Positions 55,832 to 62,024 of a stretch of DNA of 62,083 nt are shown here, piece by piece (within the stretch, counting starts at the first letter, position 1; each line of letters begins with the position of its first letter). Both the position numbers and the translations under genes were made by a program. The DNA is from a virus. The notes beneath the pieces are model-generated. The model had not been told where the DNA came from, made no database searches, and worked only from the letters and a program-made list of their open reading frames with translations. Location of the stretch: the IMG/VR virus record IMGVR_UViG_3300017963_000293, positions 1 through 62,083 of that record; one strand, written 5' to 3'.

Positions 55832-56530
55832 CTACAGAAGAGCGAGCACCTCCGCCGGATCGATGACGGTCTTGGGTACAGTCACCAAGCGGACCACGCG
55901 CCAGCCGGACCTCTCGGCCGCAGCGTCCTTCTGGGCGTCGTAGAATCTCCACCCGTCCTCCTGGTGGAACGGCTCGTCGAACTCGACGAGCAGCTTCTCC
56001 TCATGCAGCGCAAGATCGAAGATGTAACGGCCAATGGGCAGCTCGAACGTGATCTTCCTCCCCTTGAGGGCCTCCTCAAGCCGCTTGTACCTGTAGCCCT
56101 CACGCTTCCTGGCGAGAGCCGCGATGGCGTTCATGCTCCCGCCGTAGCACTTCCCTGACGACCGTCTTCCCTCGATGTCGCCCTTGGACAGGGGCTTGCC
56201 GATGGAGCACTGGGGGCCGCAGTAGAGGTTGTGCCCTCGCCGCCGCGAACGCTCGACCTCGACCGCATCACGCGAAGCCGTCCTACCGCACCGATGGCAC
56301 GTGAACGTAAGCTGCTTGCGCTTGAACGTCCTCCTCGCACCACCGTTGTAGACGAGCTTCTCGCACTCGGGACACCACACACGGCCGCGCCCCCGCAGCT
56401 TGTAAGCCTGCACGACTACCGCACCGCCGCACTCGCACGTCGCTCGCACGAACCCGCCCGCGATGTGCTCCTCGACGGTGAGCTTGCCGAGCACCTGGCC
56501 GGTCAGATCGATGCGCGGTCGCCCTGCCAT
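55832..56530 (-). CDS. Zinc-finger nuclease, Vsr/PD-(D/E)xK-like, probably homing
   Basis: A 232-residue protein. IDLTGQVLGKLTVEEHIAGG (about 7-26) and CECGG...CPEC resemble the N-terminal part of phage homing-type proteins. CHRCGRTASR and CGPQC add zinc sites. The C-terminus (FELPIGRYIFDLALHEEKLL, VEFDEPFHQEDG, GWRVVRLVTVP) has the D...E-x-D...H...K layout of the Vsr/DUF559 nuclease fold. Likely a free-standing endonuclease. Confidence 0.76.
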   Translation of the reverse strand: MAGRPRIDLTGQVLGKLTVEEHIAGGFVRATCECGGAVVVQAYKLRGRGRVWCPECEKLVYNGGARRTFKRKQLTFTCHRCGRTASRDAVEVERSRRRGHNLYCGPQCSIGKPLSKGDIEGRRSSGKCYGGSMNAIAALARKREGYRYKRLEEALKGRKITFELPIGRYIFDLALHEEKLLVEFDEPFHQEDGWRFYDAQKDAAAERSGWRVVRLVTVPKTVIDPAEVLALL

Positions 56531-56653
56531 GCCGCCATTCTACTATGCAGGAACGGATCTCGAAACCTCGTAGGCATAGTCCCCTTCAGTTCCGCCCGTT
56601 ATGCGCTCTGAGACCATCCATCGCACGCAGGAACCGCCCGGGGGAGACCCTGC

Positions 56654-56667
56654 TGCCCGCTAGGGGG
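56654..56667 (+). repeat. TGCCCGCTAGGGGG repeat
   Basis: First of six plus-oriented copies, all between genes: 56654, 56698, 58007, 59064, 60934 and a degenerate one at 61363. Confidence 0.7.
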
Positions 56668-56697
56668 TCGCGTCAGGGGGGTGGGGTGTGTCACCCC

Positions 56698-56710
56698 TCC
56701 CGCTAGGGGG
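56698..56710 (+). repeat. TCCCGCTAGGGGG repeat
   Basis: Second copy, lacking one base at the left; followed by CCTG like the copies at 58007 and 60934. Confidence 0.65.
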
Positions 56711-56950
56711 CCTGTGGAGTGGGGGCGCCGGGGGCCGGCGGCACGGTGCGTACCGACCGGCGGCAGCTGTCAGCGACGCTCGCGGAGCCGGCGCGGAACA
56801 GGCCAGCCGCGCAGCCGGCACCAGCACGAGATATGGAAGACGCGGCAGCGCTCGGTGTCGATCGCGATGCGATGGTGCTGGTCGATGATCTTGCGGCAGA
56901 TCCAGCACCGTAGGCTGAAGGCGGGCGGCGTCACGTGCACCAGTCTACGC

Positions 56951-56964
56951 GGTCAGCGCTGACC
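56951..56964. repeat. Palindrome GGTCAGCGCTGACC
   Basis: A perfect 14-base palindrome 46 bases before a gene start; possible operator. Confidence 0.5.
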
Positions 56965-57009
56965 ATGCGCGCGAGTGTCAGTCGGCCGGGGTCTGCCCGT
57001 CAGGCTGGT

Positions 57010-57381
57010 ATGAGCGACCGACGGATACGGGAGCTGGAGCGGGTGGCGGCCACGGGTGACGCGTGGGCCGGCCTGCGCTTCCTGGTAGAGCTGCAACGGG
57101 CCGGGCTTTGGGGCGGGCCGCGTGAGCTGCACGCTCGCCGGCTCGGCCGCTCCCCTCGCTCGGTCCGGGCGGACTGGGCTGGCATCGCCGGCGGTGGGGA
57201 GGGCCGCCGCTGCTTCGAGTGCGGCGCGCTCCTGGGGCTCGGGGAGGTACCGGAGTGGTGGGCCGGGGCACCGTGTTGTCCACGGCCGCCGATCCCAGGC
57301 GCAGAGGGCTGCGTCGATGGAGCCCGTAGCCGCGAGGCGTTCTGGCTCGAGGTCGACGCCGACCTGCCCGGCGTTCCGTAG
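57010..57381 (+). CDS. Small Cys-containing protein, unknown
   Basis: A 123-residue protein, MSDRRIRELERVAATGDAWA. N-terminal helices of a type common in actinophage small proteins, then CFECGALLGLGEVP and further Cys that may bind zinc. No family is recognised. Confidence 0.6.
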   Translation: MSDRRIRELERVAATGDAWAGLRFLVELQRAGLWGGPRELHARRLGRSPRSVRADWAGIAGGGEGRRCFECGALLGLGEVPEWWAGAPCCPRPPIPGAEGCVDGARSREAFWLEVDADLPGVP

Positions 57382-57384
57382 CCG

Positions 57385-57398
57385 GGTCGGCGCTGACC
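57385..57398. repeat. Near-palindrome GGTCGGCGCTGACC
   Basis: One mismatch from the 56951 palindrome; lies between convergent genes. Confidence 0.45.
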
Positions 57399-57402
57399 TG
57401 CG

Positions 57403-57951
57403 CTAGTGGAGGTAGCCGAGCTGCTGCACCATCTGCTGGAGGCCGCGCTTCGCGGCGCGGGCCGCGTCCTGGTACTTCTCGCCGTGGTCGCCGGCCCAGG
57501 TCAGCCGCTTGGTGTGGCTCAGAGCCATGGCCCGGAGCTTCTTGATCATGGTCAGCACCTCGCCCTGCGCAGCGGTGACGCTGCCGGACTCGGTCAGCCC
57601 CTCGTCCTCCATGCGGAGCGACCGGAACGTCGCCGCGTTGTGCGCGTCCTTGGCCGCGCGCTTGAGGTCGAACGACATGGAGTCGGCGGTGCTCGCCGTC
57701 ATCCCGTGGTCCTTGCCGTCGAGCGTGAGCGTCACCTTGTCGGGCGCGGTCATGCGGGCCTTGTAGCGCTTGACCATCTTGCCGTAGCCGTAGCCCTTGG
57801 CCGGCTTGGTCTCGTCCAGCGCGTCCTCTTCCATCTCGTCGCCGGCCGGCTCTCCGATCGGACCCTCGCCCTTCCCTCGGGCCAGGCCGCGACCCTTGCC
57901 CTTGCTGCGGATCTTCATCCCGGGCGTCGCGCATCGCTCGAACAGGCTCAT
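57403..57951 (-). CDS. Basic/helical protein, unknown
   Basis: A 182-residue protein, ATG with GAGGAG upstream. Lys/Arg/Gly-rich N-terminus (KIRSKGKGRGLARGKGEG), then a helical domain (RAAKDAHNAATFRSLRMEDE, GEVLTMIKKLRAMALSHTKR). Could bind nucleic acid. No family is recognised. Confidence 0.68.
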   Translation of the reverse strand: MSLFERCATPGMKIRSKGKGRGLARGKGEGPIGEPAGDEMEEDALDETKPAKGYGYGKMVKRYKARMTAPDKVTLTLDGKDHGMTASTADSMSFDLKRAAKDAHNAATFRSLRMEDEGLTESGSVTAAQGEVLTMIKKLRAMALSHTKRLTWAGDHGEKYQDAARAAKRGLQQMVQQLGYLH

Positions 57952-58006
57952 GGGTGTGCTCCTCGCCGGCCGATGATACCCGGTCGGTGGCCAGGGGTCA
58001 CTGAGC

Positions 58007-58020
58007 TGCCCGCTAGGGGG
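58007..58020 (+). repeat. TGCCCGCTAGGGGG repeat
   Basis: In the intergenic region between divergent genes; followed by CCTG. Confidence 0.68.
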
Positions 58021-58100
58021 CCTGCCGGCCGCCCGGCGCGCGCGGACCTGGGGCACGGTGCGTGCCACCAGCTGCGGTGGCCGCCGCTCTCGAGCAGCAG

Positions 58101-58114
58101 GGTCGGCGCTGACC
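58101..58114. repeat. Near-palindrome GGTCGGCGCTGACC
   Basis: Identical to the copy at 57385; lies 60 bases upstream of the next gene start. Confidence 0.48.
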
Positions 58115-58173
58115 TCCCGTAGTTGTCGGAGGGCTCGTGTAGAGTGGAAGCAGAAAGGACGGGGATCACAACC

Positions 58174-58680
58174 ATGTCGCTCTCTTACCCTGAACCGGTC
58201 CGCGTGACCGCCTGCTCTTCCACCGTGCCGCGCCTCTGCTTCGGCTGCGGCCAGTACCACATCGGCCTCGGTGACCCTTACTGGTGGCACCACGACTCGG
58301 GCAAGCTCGTGCACGACGAGTGCTACGACGACCAGGTACGCGAGCAGCTGCTCGCGCTCTCCGACATCGTGCAGACCACTTCGCCGCCGGCCGATCCGAT
58401 CACCGTCGCCGACGAGCTGCTGCCCGCAGAGGAGCCCGCGCTGCGTGTCGTGTGCGCGTGGTGCAAGACCACGCTTCGCGAGGGCGTCGAACCCGCCTCG
58501 CACGGGATCTGCGACTCCTGCAAGCGCAGCCTCAGCCGGCTCACCGTCGATGTGGACGGTCACGAGCGGTCGCTCGAGGACGCGCTCGAGGACGAGCGCT
58601 GGGCCGAGGAGTGGGAACGCTTCGTCAGCGACGACGACGACACGCCGCCGGCTGGGCTCCCTCGGCCGGCGCTCGACTAG
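58174..58680 (+). CDS. Protein with two zinc knuckle pairs, unknown
   Basis: A 168-residue protein. CFGCGQYHIG (about 22-31) with HDEC (about 47-50), and CAWCKTTLRE with SHGICDSCKRS (about 94-120), make two possible zinc sites. The end is acidic and Pro-rich. TAGAGT lies about 35 bases upstream. Function is unknown. Confidence 0.7.
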   Translation: MSLSYPEPVRVTACSSTVPRLCFGCGQYHIGLGDPYWWHHDSGKLVHDECYDDQVREQLLALSDIVQTTSPPADPITVADELLPAEEPALRVVCAWCKTTLREGVEPASHGICDSCKRSLSRLTVDVDGHERSLEDALEDERWAEEWERFVSDDDDTPPAGLPRPALD

Positions 58681-59030
58681 CTCCCGGGGATCACGATCTC
58701 GCCGAGCCGAGCAAGCTCGGCCGGCGTCACCCACGCGTCAGCTCGCGCGGCCGTCGCGATCACGCTCGCGATCGGCGTCTCCTCGATGAAGAGCACGACC
58801 CGGAGCTGCGGCCCGTAGACCTTCCTGAGCACGGACACCAGGAGCCCGGTCCGCAGGCCGGGCGTCTGGCCGATCACCACAGCATCGGGCTTCCACTGGC
58901 CGCCGTTGACCGTGGCCGCGACCTCCACCCAGTCGCCGGCCGTCCGTACATCGTGAGCTTGCAGGTTGGAGACCAGCAGGGCGCGCTCGAGCAGCCGGTC
59001 CTCGATCACCATGATGCTCAGCCTGGCCAT
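58677..59030 (-). CDS. Degenerate response-regulator receiver domain
   Basis: A 117-residue protein. LSIMVIEDRLLERALLVSNL (about 4-23) matches the start of CheY-like receivers (acidic pair ED). WKPDAVVIGQTPG is where the phospho-acceptor Asp would lie, but Gly/Gln replace it. RVVLFIEE and ADAWVTPAE follow the later strands. It is probably not phosphorylated. It ends PAELARLGEIVIPGS, a divergent motif copy. Confidence 0.68.
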   Translation of the reverse strand: MARLSIMVIEDRLLERALLVSNLQAHDVRTAGDWVEVAATVNGGQWKPDAVVIGQTPGLRTGLLVSVLRKVYGPQLRVVLFIEETPIASVIATAARADAWVTPAELARLGEIVIPGS

Positions 59031-59063
59031 CCACCCAGCATACGAAGTGGGCTCGTGGGGACT

Positions 59064-59077
59064 TGCCCGCTAGGGGG
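59064..59077 (+). repeat. TGCCCGCTAGGGGG repeat
   Basis: Copy four, between a minus-strand start and the hairpin region; followed by TTAGTAACCCC, giving a small hairpin. Confidence 0.66.
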
Positions 59078-59156
59078 TTAGTAACCCCTGGCCCGGCAGG
59101 GGCCGGCGGGCTACGATGATGGCGCTTCTCCCCAAGCACGAAGCCTCGGCGCCCGA

Positions 59157-59240
59157 CCCCGCTTGTGCCCATCCCACCTCGAGCGGGGTCGCGGCCTGTA
59201 CAGACCACAAGCCCGGCCGTAGGGACCGGGCTTGCAGCCG
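59157..59240 (+). ncRNA. Two-hairpin module A
   Basis: Hairpin GACCCCGCT...AGCGGGGTC, then GCGGCCTGTACAGACCA, then hairpin CAAGCCCGG...CCGGGCTTG. A second module with the same order lies at 59575. Candidate structured RNA; transcription is not shown. Confidence 0.45.
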
Positions 59241-59506
59241 TGAGACCGGGCAGCTCCAACCGTGGAGCTGCCGCAGTTCTACCACAAGCCACGAGCCCGG
59301 CCGTGCGGTATCGCGACCGGGCTCGGGTGGAAAAAGTGGTGCCCCGTTCTATCACGACGACCATGGCGCGCAACAGACCGCGAGCCCGGCCAGATGGGGA
59401 CCGGGCTCAGCGGCGGACCCCAATCGAGAGTGCGAGAGTCGGCTGGGGTAGCCGTAGGCTACCCCAGTGTTCACGGCCGCGCCAGCCGCCGGACCGAGAA
59501 ATCCGT

Positions 59507-59549
59507 GTGAGAATGGCTGGCGGAGTTGTTGAGAGAGGCAGAGAGGAGG
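59507..59549 (+). promoter_or_regulatory. Bipartite element GTGAGAA-N11-GTTGTTG, copy 4
   Basis: Same boxes and spacing as the other three, with AGGAGG after it, but followed by hairpin module B rather than an obvious gene. Confidence 0.58.
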
Positions 59550-59574
59550 GACAAGCAAGTTCCTGGTGTTCGCC

Positions 59575-59656
59575 TTCCCCGACCCCGGCGCTGGTCACCG
59601 CCGGGGTCGCGGTCTGTACAGAGAGCGAGCCGGCCAGTGGTGGCCGGCTCCTCTCA
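59575..59656 (+). ncRNA. Two-hairpin module B
   Basis: Hairpin GACCCCGGCG...CGCCGGGGTC, then GCGGTCTGTACAGAGAG, then hairpin GAGCCGGCCA-GTGG-TGGCCGGCTC. It begins about 25 bases after the bipartite element, so it may be its transcript, which then runs antisense to the regulator gene. Confidence 0.48.
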
Positions 59657-60328
59657 TCAAGGGCCGCCTCCAGGCGGCTCCTGTGGGCCGGTGTAGCCGA
59701 ACTCGGGCGTGTAGTCGGGCACCTGCTCGTCCACGGCCCGGCGCTTCCCACGATCACCTCGCCGGTTCGGCCCGTAGGTACGCTCGTCTTCATCGGCCGG
59801 CGCTCGGCCGGGCGGAGGGCCGCCGTCGCCGGCGAAACCCGCATCATCGTCCTCCTCGGCCGGCGGCGGCGGCTCCTCCTCGGGCTCCTCGAGCGAGGGG
59901 TTGATCCCTCGGTCGGGGAACACGAGGTAGCCCGATGGGGTCTGGAAGAACTCGTCGCAGCCCTCGTCCTCCTCGACCTCCTCGATCACGGCCCCCTCGA
60001 CCTCCTCGATCACGGCCTCGTCGCGATCACCAGCCGGCGCTGGGCTGAACTCTCGGGGTACCCGCGCGGGGTCGGCGCTGACCTCGGCCTTCAGGAGCGC
60101 GATCTTCGCCTTCAGGGGTTCGAGCACGCCGTGATGCGCGGCCAGGATCTCGACCGACTCGGCCGGCAGCTCCTTGATCACCACCATCAGGGAAGTTACG
60201 GCCTTGGTCATGCGCTTCTTGCCGCTCGCCCAGTGGCCGATCTGGGCCGGGTCGACGCCGATGATGGCCGCGAACTCACGCTGCGTAAGCCCGGTCGCAG
60301 CACGGGCTTCTGACACAAGGGTCATCAC
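59657..60328 (-). CDS. XRE-family regulator with long acidic tail
   Basis: A 223-residue protein, AGGAGG seven bases before GTG. The first 60 residues are a helix-turn-helix (TGLTQREFAAIIGVDPAQIG, HWASGKKRM). The rest is acidic and Pro-rich, probably an interaction tail. Inverted repeats GATGA-N7-TCATC lie directly upstream and may be autoregulatory operators. Confidence 0.8.
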   Translation of the reverse strand: MMTLVSEARAATGLTQREFAAIIGVDPAQIGHWASGKKRMTKAVTSLMVVIKELPAESVEILAAHHGVLEPLKAKIALLKAEVSADPARVPREFSPAPAGDRDEAVIEEVEGAVIEEVEEDEGCDEFFQTPSGYLVFPDRGINPSLEEPEEEPPPPAEEDDDAGFAGDGGPPPGRAPADEDERTYGPNRRGDRGKRRAVDEQVPDYTPEFGYTGPQEPPGGGP

Positions 60329-60374
60329 GCTTGGACCTCCTGATGTGCCCGGATCATCGCCAACAGCCTACCTT

Positions 60375-60391
60375 GATGAGACGGGGTCATC
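60375..60391. promoter_or_regulatory. Operator-like GATGA-N7-TCATC, site 1
   Basis: An inverted repeat with 7-base spacer, 47 bases upstream of the regulator start. Confidence 0.5.
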
Positions 60392-60403
60392 AAGATCGGG
60401 CTC

Positions 60404-60643
60404 TCACGATGACCTCCGATCATCGCCGGCGGCTCCCGGACCGTTCTTCTCCAACTCGTCGAGCACGAACTGCGGGTGTAACTCGATCAGCCTGAGCAGG
60501 TTGCAGGCCATGACCGACGGCTCGCGCCCCATCTCCCAACGCTCGTACGTCGCGCGGCTCACCCCCAGCCGGCGGGCCATGACCCGTTGGCTAAGTCCTG
60601 TAGCCATACGTGCGCGCTGCGCCAGGTTCAAGGAAGCCCCCAT
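60404..60643 (-). CDS. Cro/CI-like XRE repressor
   Basis: A 79-residue protein, almost entirely helix-turn-helix: RMATGLSQRVMARRLGVSRA (about 12-31), TYERWEMGREPS, then LLRLIELHPQFVLDELEKNG. The size is typical of Cro-like regulators. GGAGG and GGGTAGAAC lie upstream. It sits next to seven palindromes that may be its binding sites. Confidence 0.85.
   Translation of the reverse strand: MGASLNLAQRARMATGLSQRVMARRLGVSRATYERWEMGREPSVMACNLLRLIELHPQFVLDELEKNGPGAAGDDRRSS
60408..60424. promoter_or_regulatory. Operator-like GATGA-N7-TCATC, site 2
   Basis: Overlaps the 3' end of the Cro-like gene, with the same 7-base spacer as site 1; a near copy is at 61734-61750. Confidence 0.5.
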
Positions 60644-60660
60644 CCGGCTCGACCTCCACC

Positions 60661-60669
60661 GTTCTACCC
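60661..60669 (-). promoter_or_regulatory. GGGTAGAAC promoter-like element
   Basis: Drives the Cro-like gene; the first palindrome of the cluster begins four bases away, so a bound protein could block it. Confidence 0.58.
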
Positions 60670-60672
60670 CGC

Positions 60673-61508
60673 GCCACCGTCGTGGTGGCACCGACCTCGA
60701 AAAGCAGTGCTCAAGCAGCTCGGCCTGGCCGGTCCTGGCGCCCTAACGTCTTGGCCCCCAATGCAACTGCCACCATGATGGTGGCACCGGACGGGACCTC
60801 GACCAGTCGACGGGACCTGGTCGCGGGGGGTATCAGCTCGCTCGAGTACCCGGCGGCCGGTGCCACCATGATGGTGGCACTGGGCACAGATCGTCGACCT
60901 AGAGTCGCCCACCTCGGCCGGCCGGCGGCGGGCTGCCCGCTAGGGGCCTGCGTAACCCCCGCCGGGCCAGGCCGCCTGCCACCACGATGGTGGCACCGGA
61001 GATCGATGTGACCTGATTGGTGGTAGGCCGTGGATACGGCCCCATGGCTACTAGCTCTGCACGATGAAGCACCAACGGCCGACGTGAAACCCGCTTGGTT
61101 GCTGGCCTCCAGCCGTGTCACATCTTCGGCCGGCCGACATGGTCGTTAGCGCACCCGCCAACGGCAATCGGATCCCAGTGCCACCACGATGGTGGCAGCG
61201 GCCGGCGCGGCGAAGCTCACTAGTTCGTACTCGACCGACCGGCAGCACCCGCCACTGAGCGGGCTCGGGGCCGCGTCGCACCACGGGGCTGTACGGGCCT
61301 CCTCGAGCCGATTCGGATGGGCAGGTATCAGGCATCGAGTTTTGAAAATGGGGCCGCCAGAGTGCCCGCTAGAAGCATGTATGGGGGCGCGGAGGGGGCG
61401 CGGAGGGGGCGTGTGGGCCATAAGTCATAATCAGACCGTGCGGGTGCCACCACCATGCTGGCATCCGTGCGGGTTCCGTTAGGCTCCGGTGCCACCACCA
61501 TGGTGGCA
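60673..61508. repeat. Seven dispersed palindromes TGCCACCAYSATGGTGGCA
   Basis: Sites at 60673-60689, 60768-60786, 60861-60879, 60977-60995, 61180-61198, 61445-61463 and 61490-61508. Two are perfect 19-base palindromes (TGCCACCATGATGGTGGCA). Spacing is irregular, 45-265 bases. None was noticed elsewhere in the window. Candidate repressor operators or partition sites. Confidence 0.88.
60934..60946 (+). repeat. TGCCCGCTAGGGG repeat
   Basis: Copy five, between palindromes three and four; a degenerate sixth copy is at 61363. Confidence 0.6.
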
Positions 61509-61710
61509 ACCCTAAGTCCTTATGGGAAGATGAGCCGTCATATGTCCTTTTGCGTCGGTATGTGTGTCCGGTCGAGGGCTCGGTGGCAGGGCTTCGAGGT
61601 GCCGCATCGACCAGAGTGAGGCGACCACGGCCTCCTCGGCCTGCGGCAGCCAGGGAGGTCGTCCTCTCCTACATAGAGTCCCGATAGCTATACCGGCCGC
61701 GACCGTTTTT

Positions 61711-61724
61711 CAAGGACTTACGTC
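61711..61724 (+). repeat. CAAGGACTTACGTC, second full copy
   Basis: Identical to 29060-29073 and preceded by a T-run. Confidence 0.45.
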
Positions 61725-61733
61725 GAGGGGGGC

Positions 61734-61750
61734 GATGATCGGAGGTCATC
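61734..61750. promoter_or_regulatory. Operator-like GATGA-N7-TCATC, site 3
   Basis: Part of a 29-base stretch that is a near-exact inverted copy of 60400-60426. Confidence 0.48.
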
Positions 61751-61781
61751 GCGTGAGAGCCGATCGCTACTGAAGGGCCTG

Positions 61782-62024
61782 TCATTCGCCCGGCGGAGGC
61801 AGCCCCTCCTCGAAGAATTCCTCCAGCTCCCGCCGCCGCGCCTCGTAGACGGCCAGGCGGGCCGCGATCGTGAGGTCGGAGACGGCCGCCAGCCGCTCGA
61901 TCGCCGAGGGCGTCTGGTACCCCTGCCGGGCCAGGTGAGCATCCACGGCGCGCGCGATCTTCTCCGCCCGCTCCTCCGGGGTCCGGGAGAACATGGGGGC
62001 GGTGGGCGGCTGGCGCGTCTTCAT
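61782..62024 (-). CDS. Small protein with internal recurrent motif (PSAIDRLA paralogue group)
   Basis: An 80-residue protein, ATG in an ATGA overlap. TPSAIERLAAVSDLTIAARL (about 38-57) followed by a charged helix (AVYEARRRELEEFFEE). Related to the proteins at 49080 and 55217 in this block. Confidence 0.68.
   Translation of the reverse strand: MKTRQPPTAPMFSRTPEERAEKIARAVDAHLARQGYQTPSAIERLAAVSDLTIAARLAVYEARRRELEEFFEEGLPPPGE

Larger units (their letters stand above)
56531..57009. other. Intergenic stretch with repeats
   Basis: No convincing gene. It contains two TGCCCGCTAGGGGG-type repeats (56654-56667 and 56698-56710) and the 14-base palindrome GGTCAGCGCTGACC (56951-56964). Confidence 0.55.
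59031..59656. other. Non-coding, hairpin-dense region
   Basis: No convincing gene in about 620 bases. At least eight strong hairpins occur, including three of type AGCCCGG...CCGGGCT, one CAGCTCCA-ACCG-TGGAGCTG and one CTGGGGTAGCC-GTA-GGCTACCCCAG. The last bipartite promoter-like element lies inside. The region may encode structured RNA or stacked terminators. Confidence 0.6.
60644..61781. other. 1.1-kb non-coding control region
   Basis: No convincing gene. It holds seven TGCCACC/GGTGGCA palindromes, two TGCCCGCTAGGGG-type repeats, an operator-like repeat and CAAGGACTTACGTC. The density suggests a regulatory, partition or origin region. Confidence 0.6.

Noticed and set aside
59031-59656. tRNA genes in the hairpin-rich region
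   Set aside because: The hairpins do not assemble into a cloverleaf with TTCRA-type loop and anticodon arm at the right distances.
59165-60313. 382-residue plus-strand open frame through the hairpin region and regulator
   Set aside because: It crosses many perfect hairpins and runs antisense to a clear XRE gene; no ribosome site at its start.
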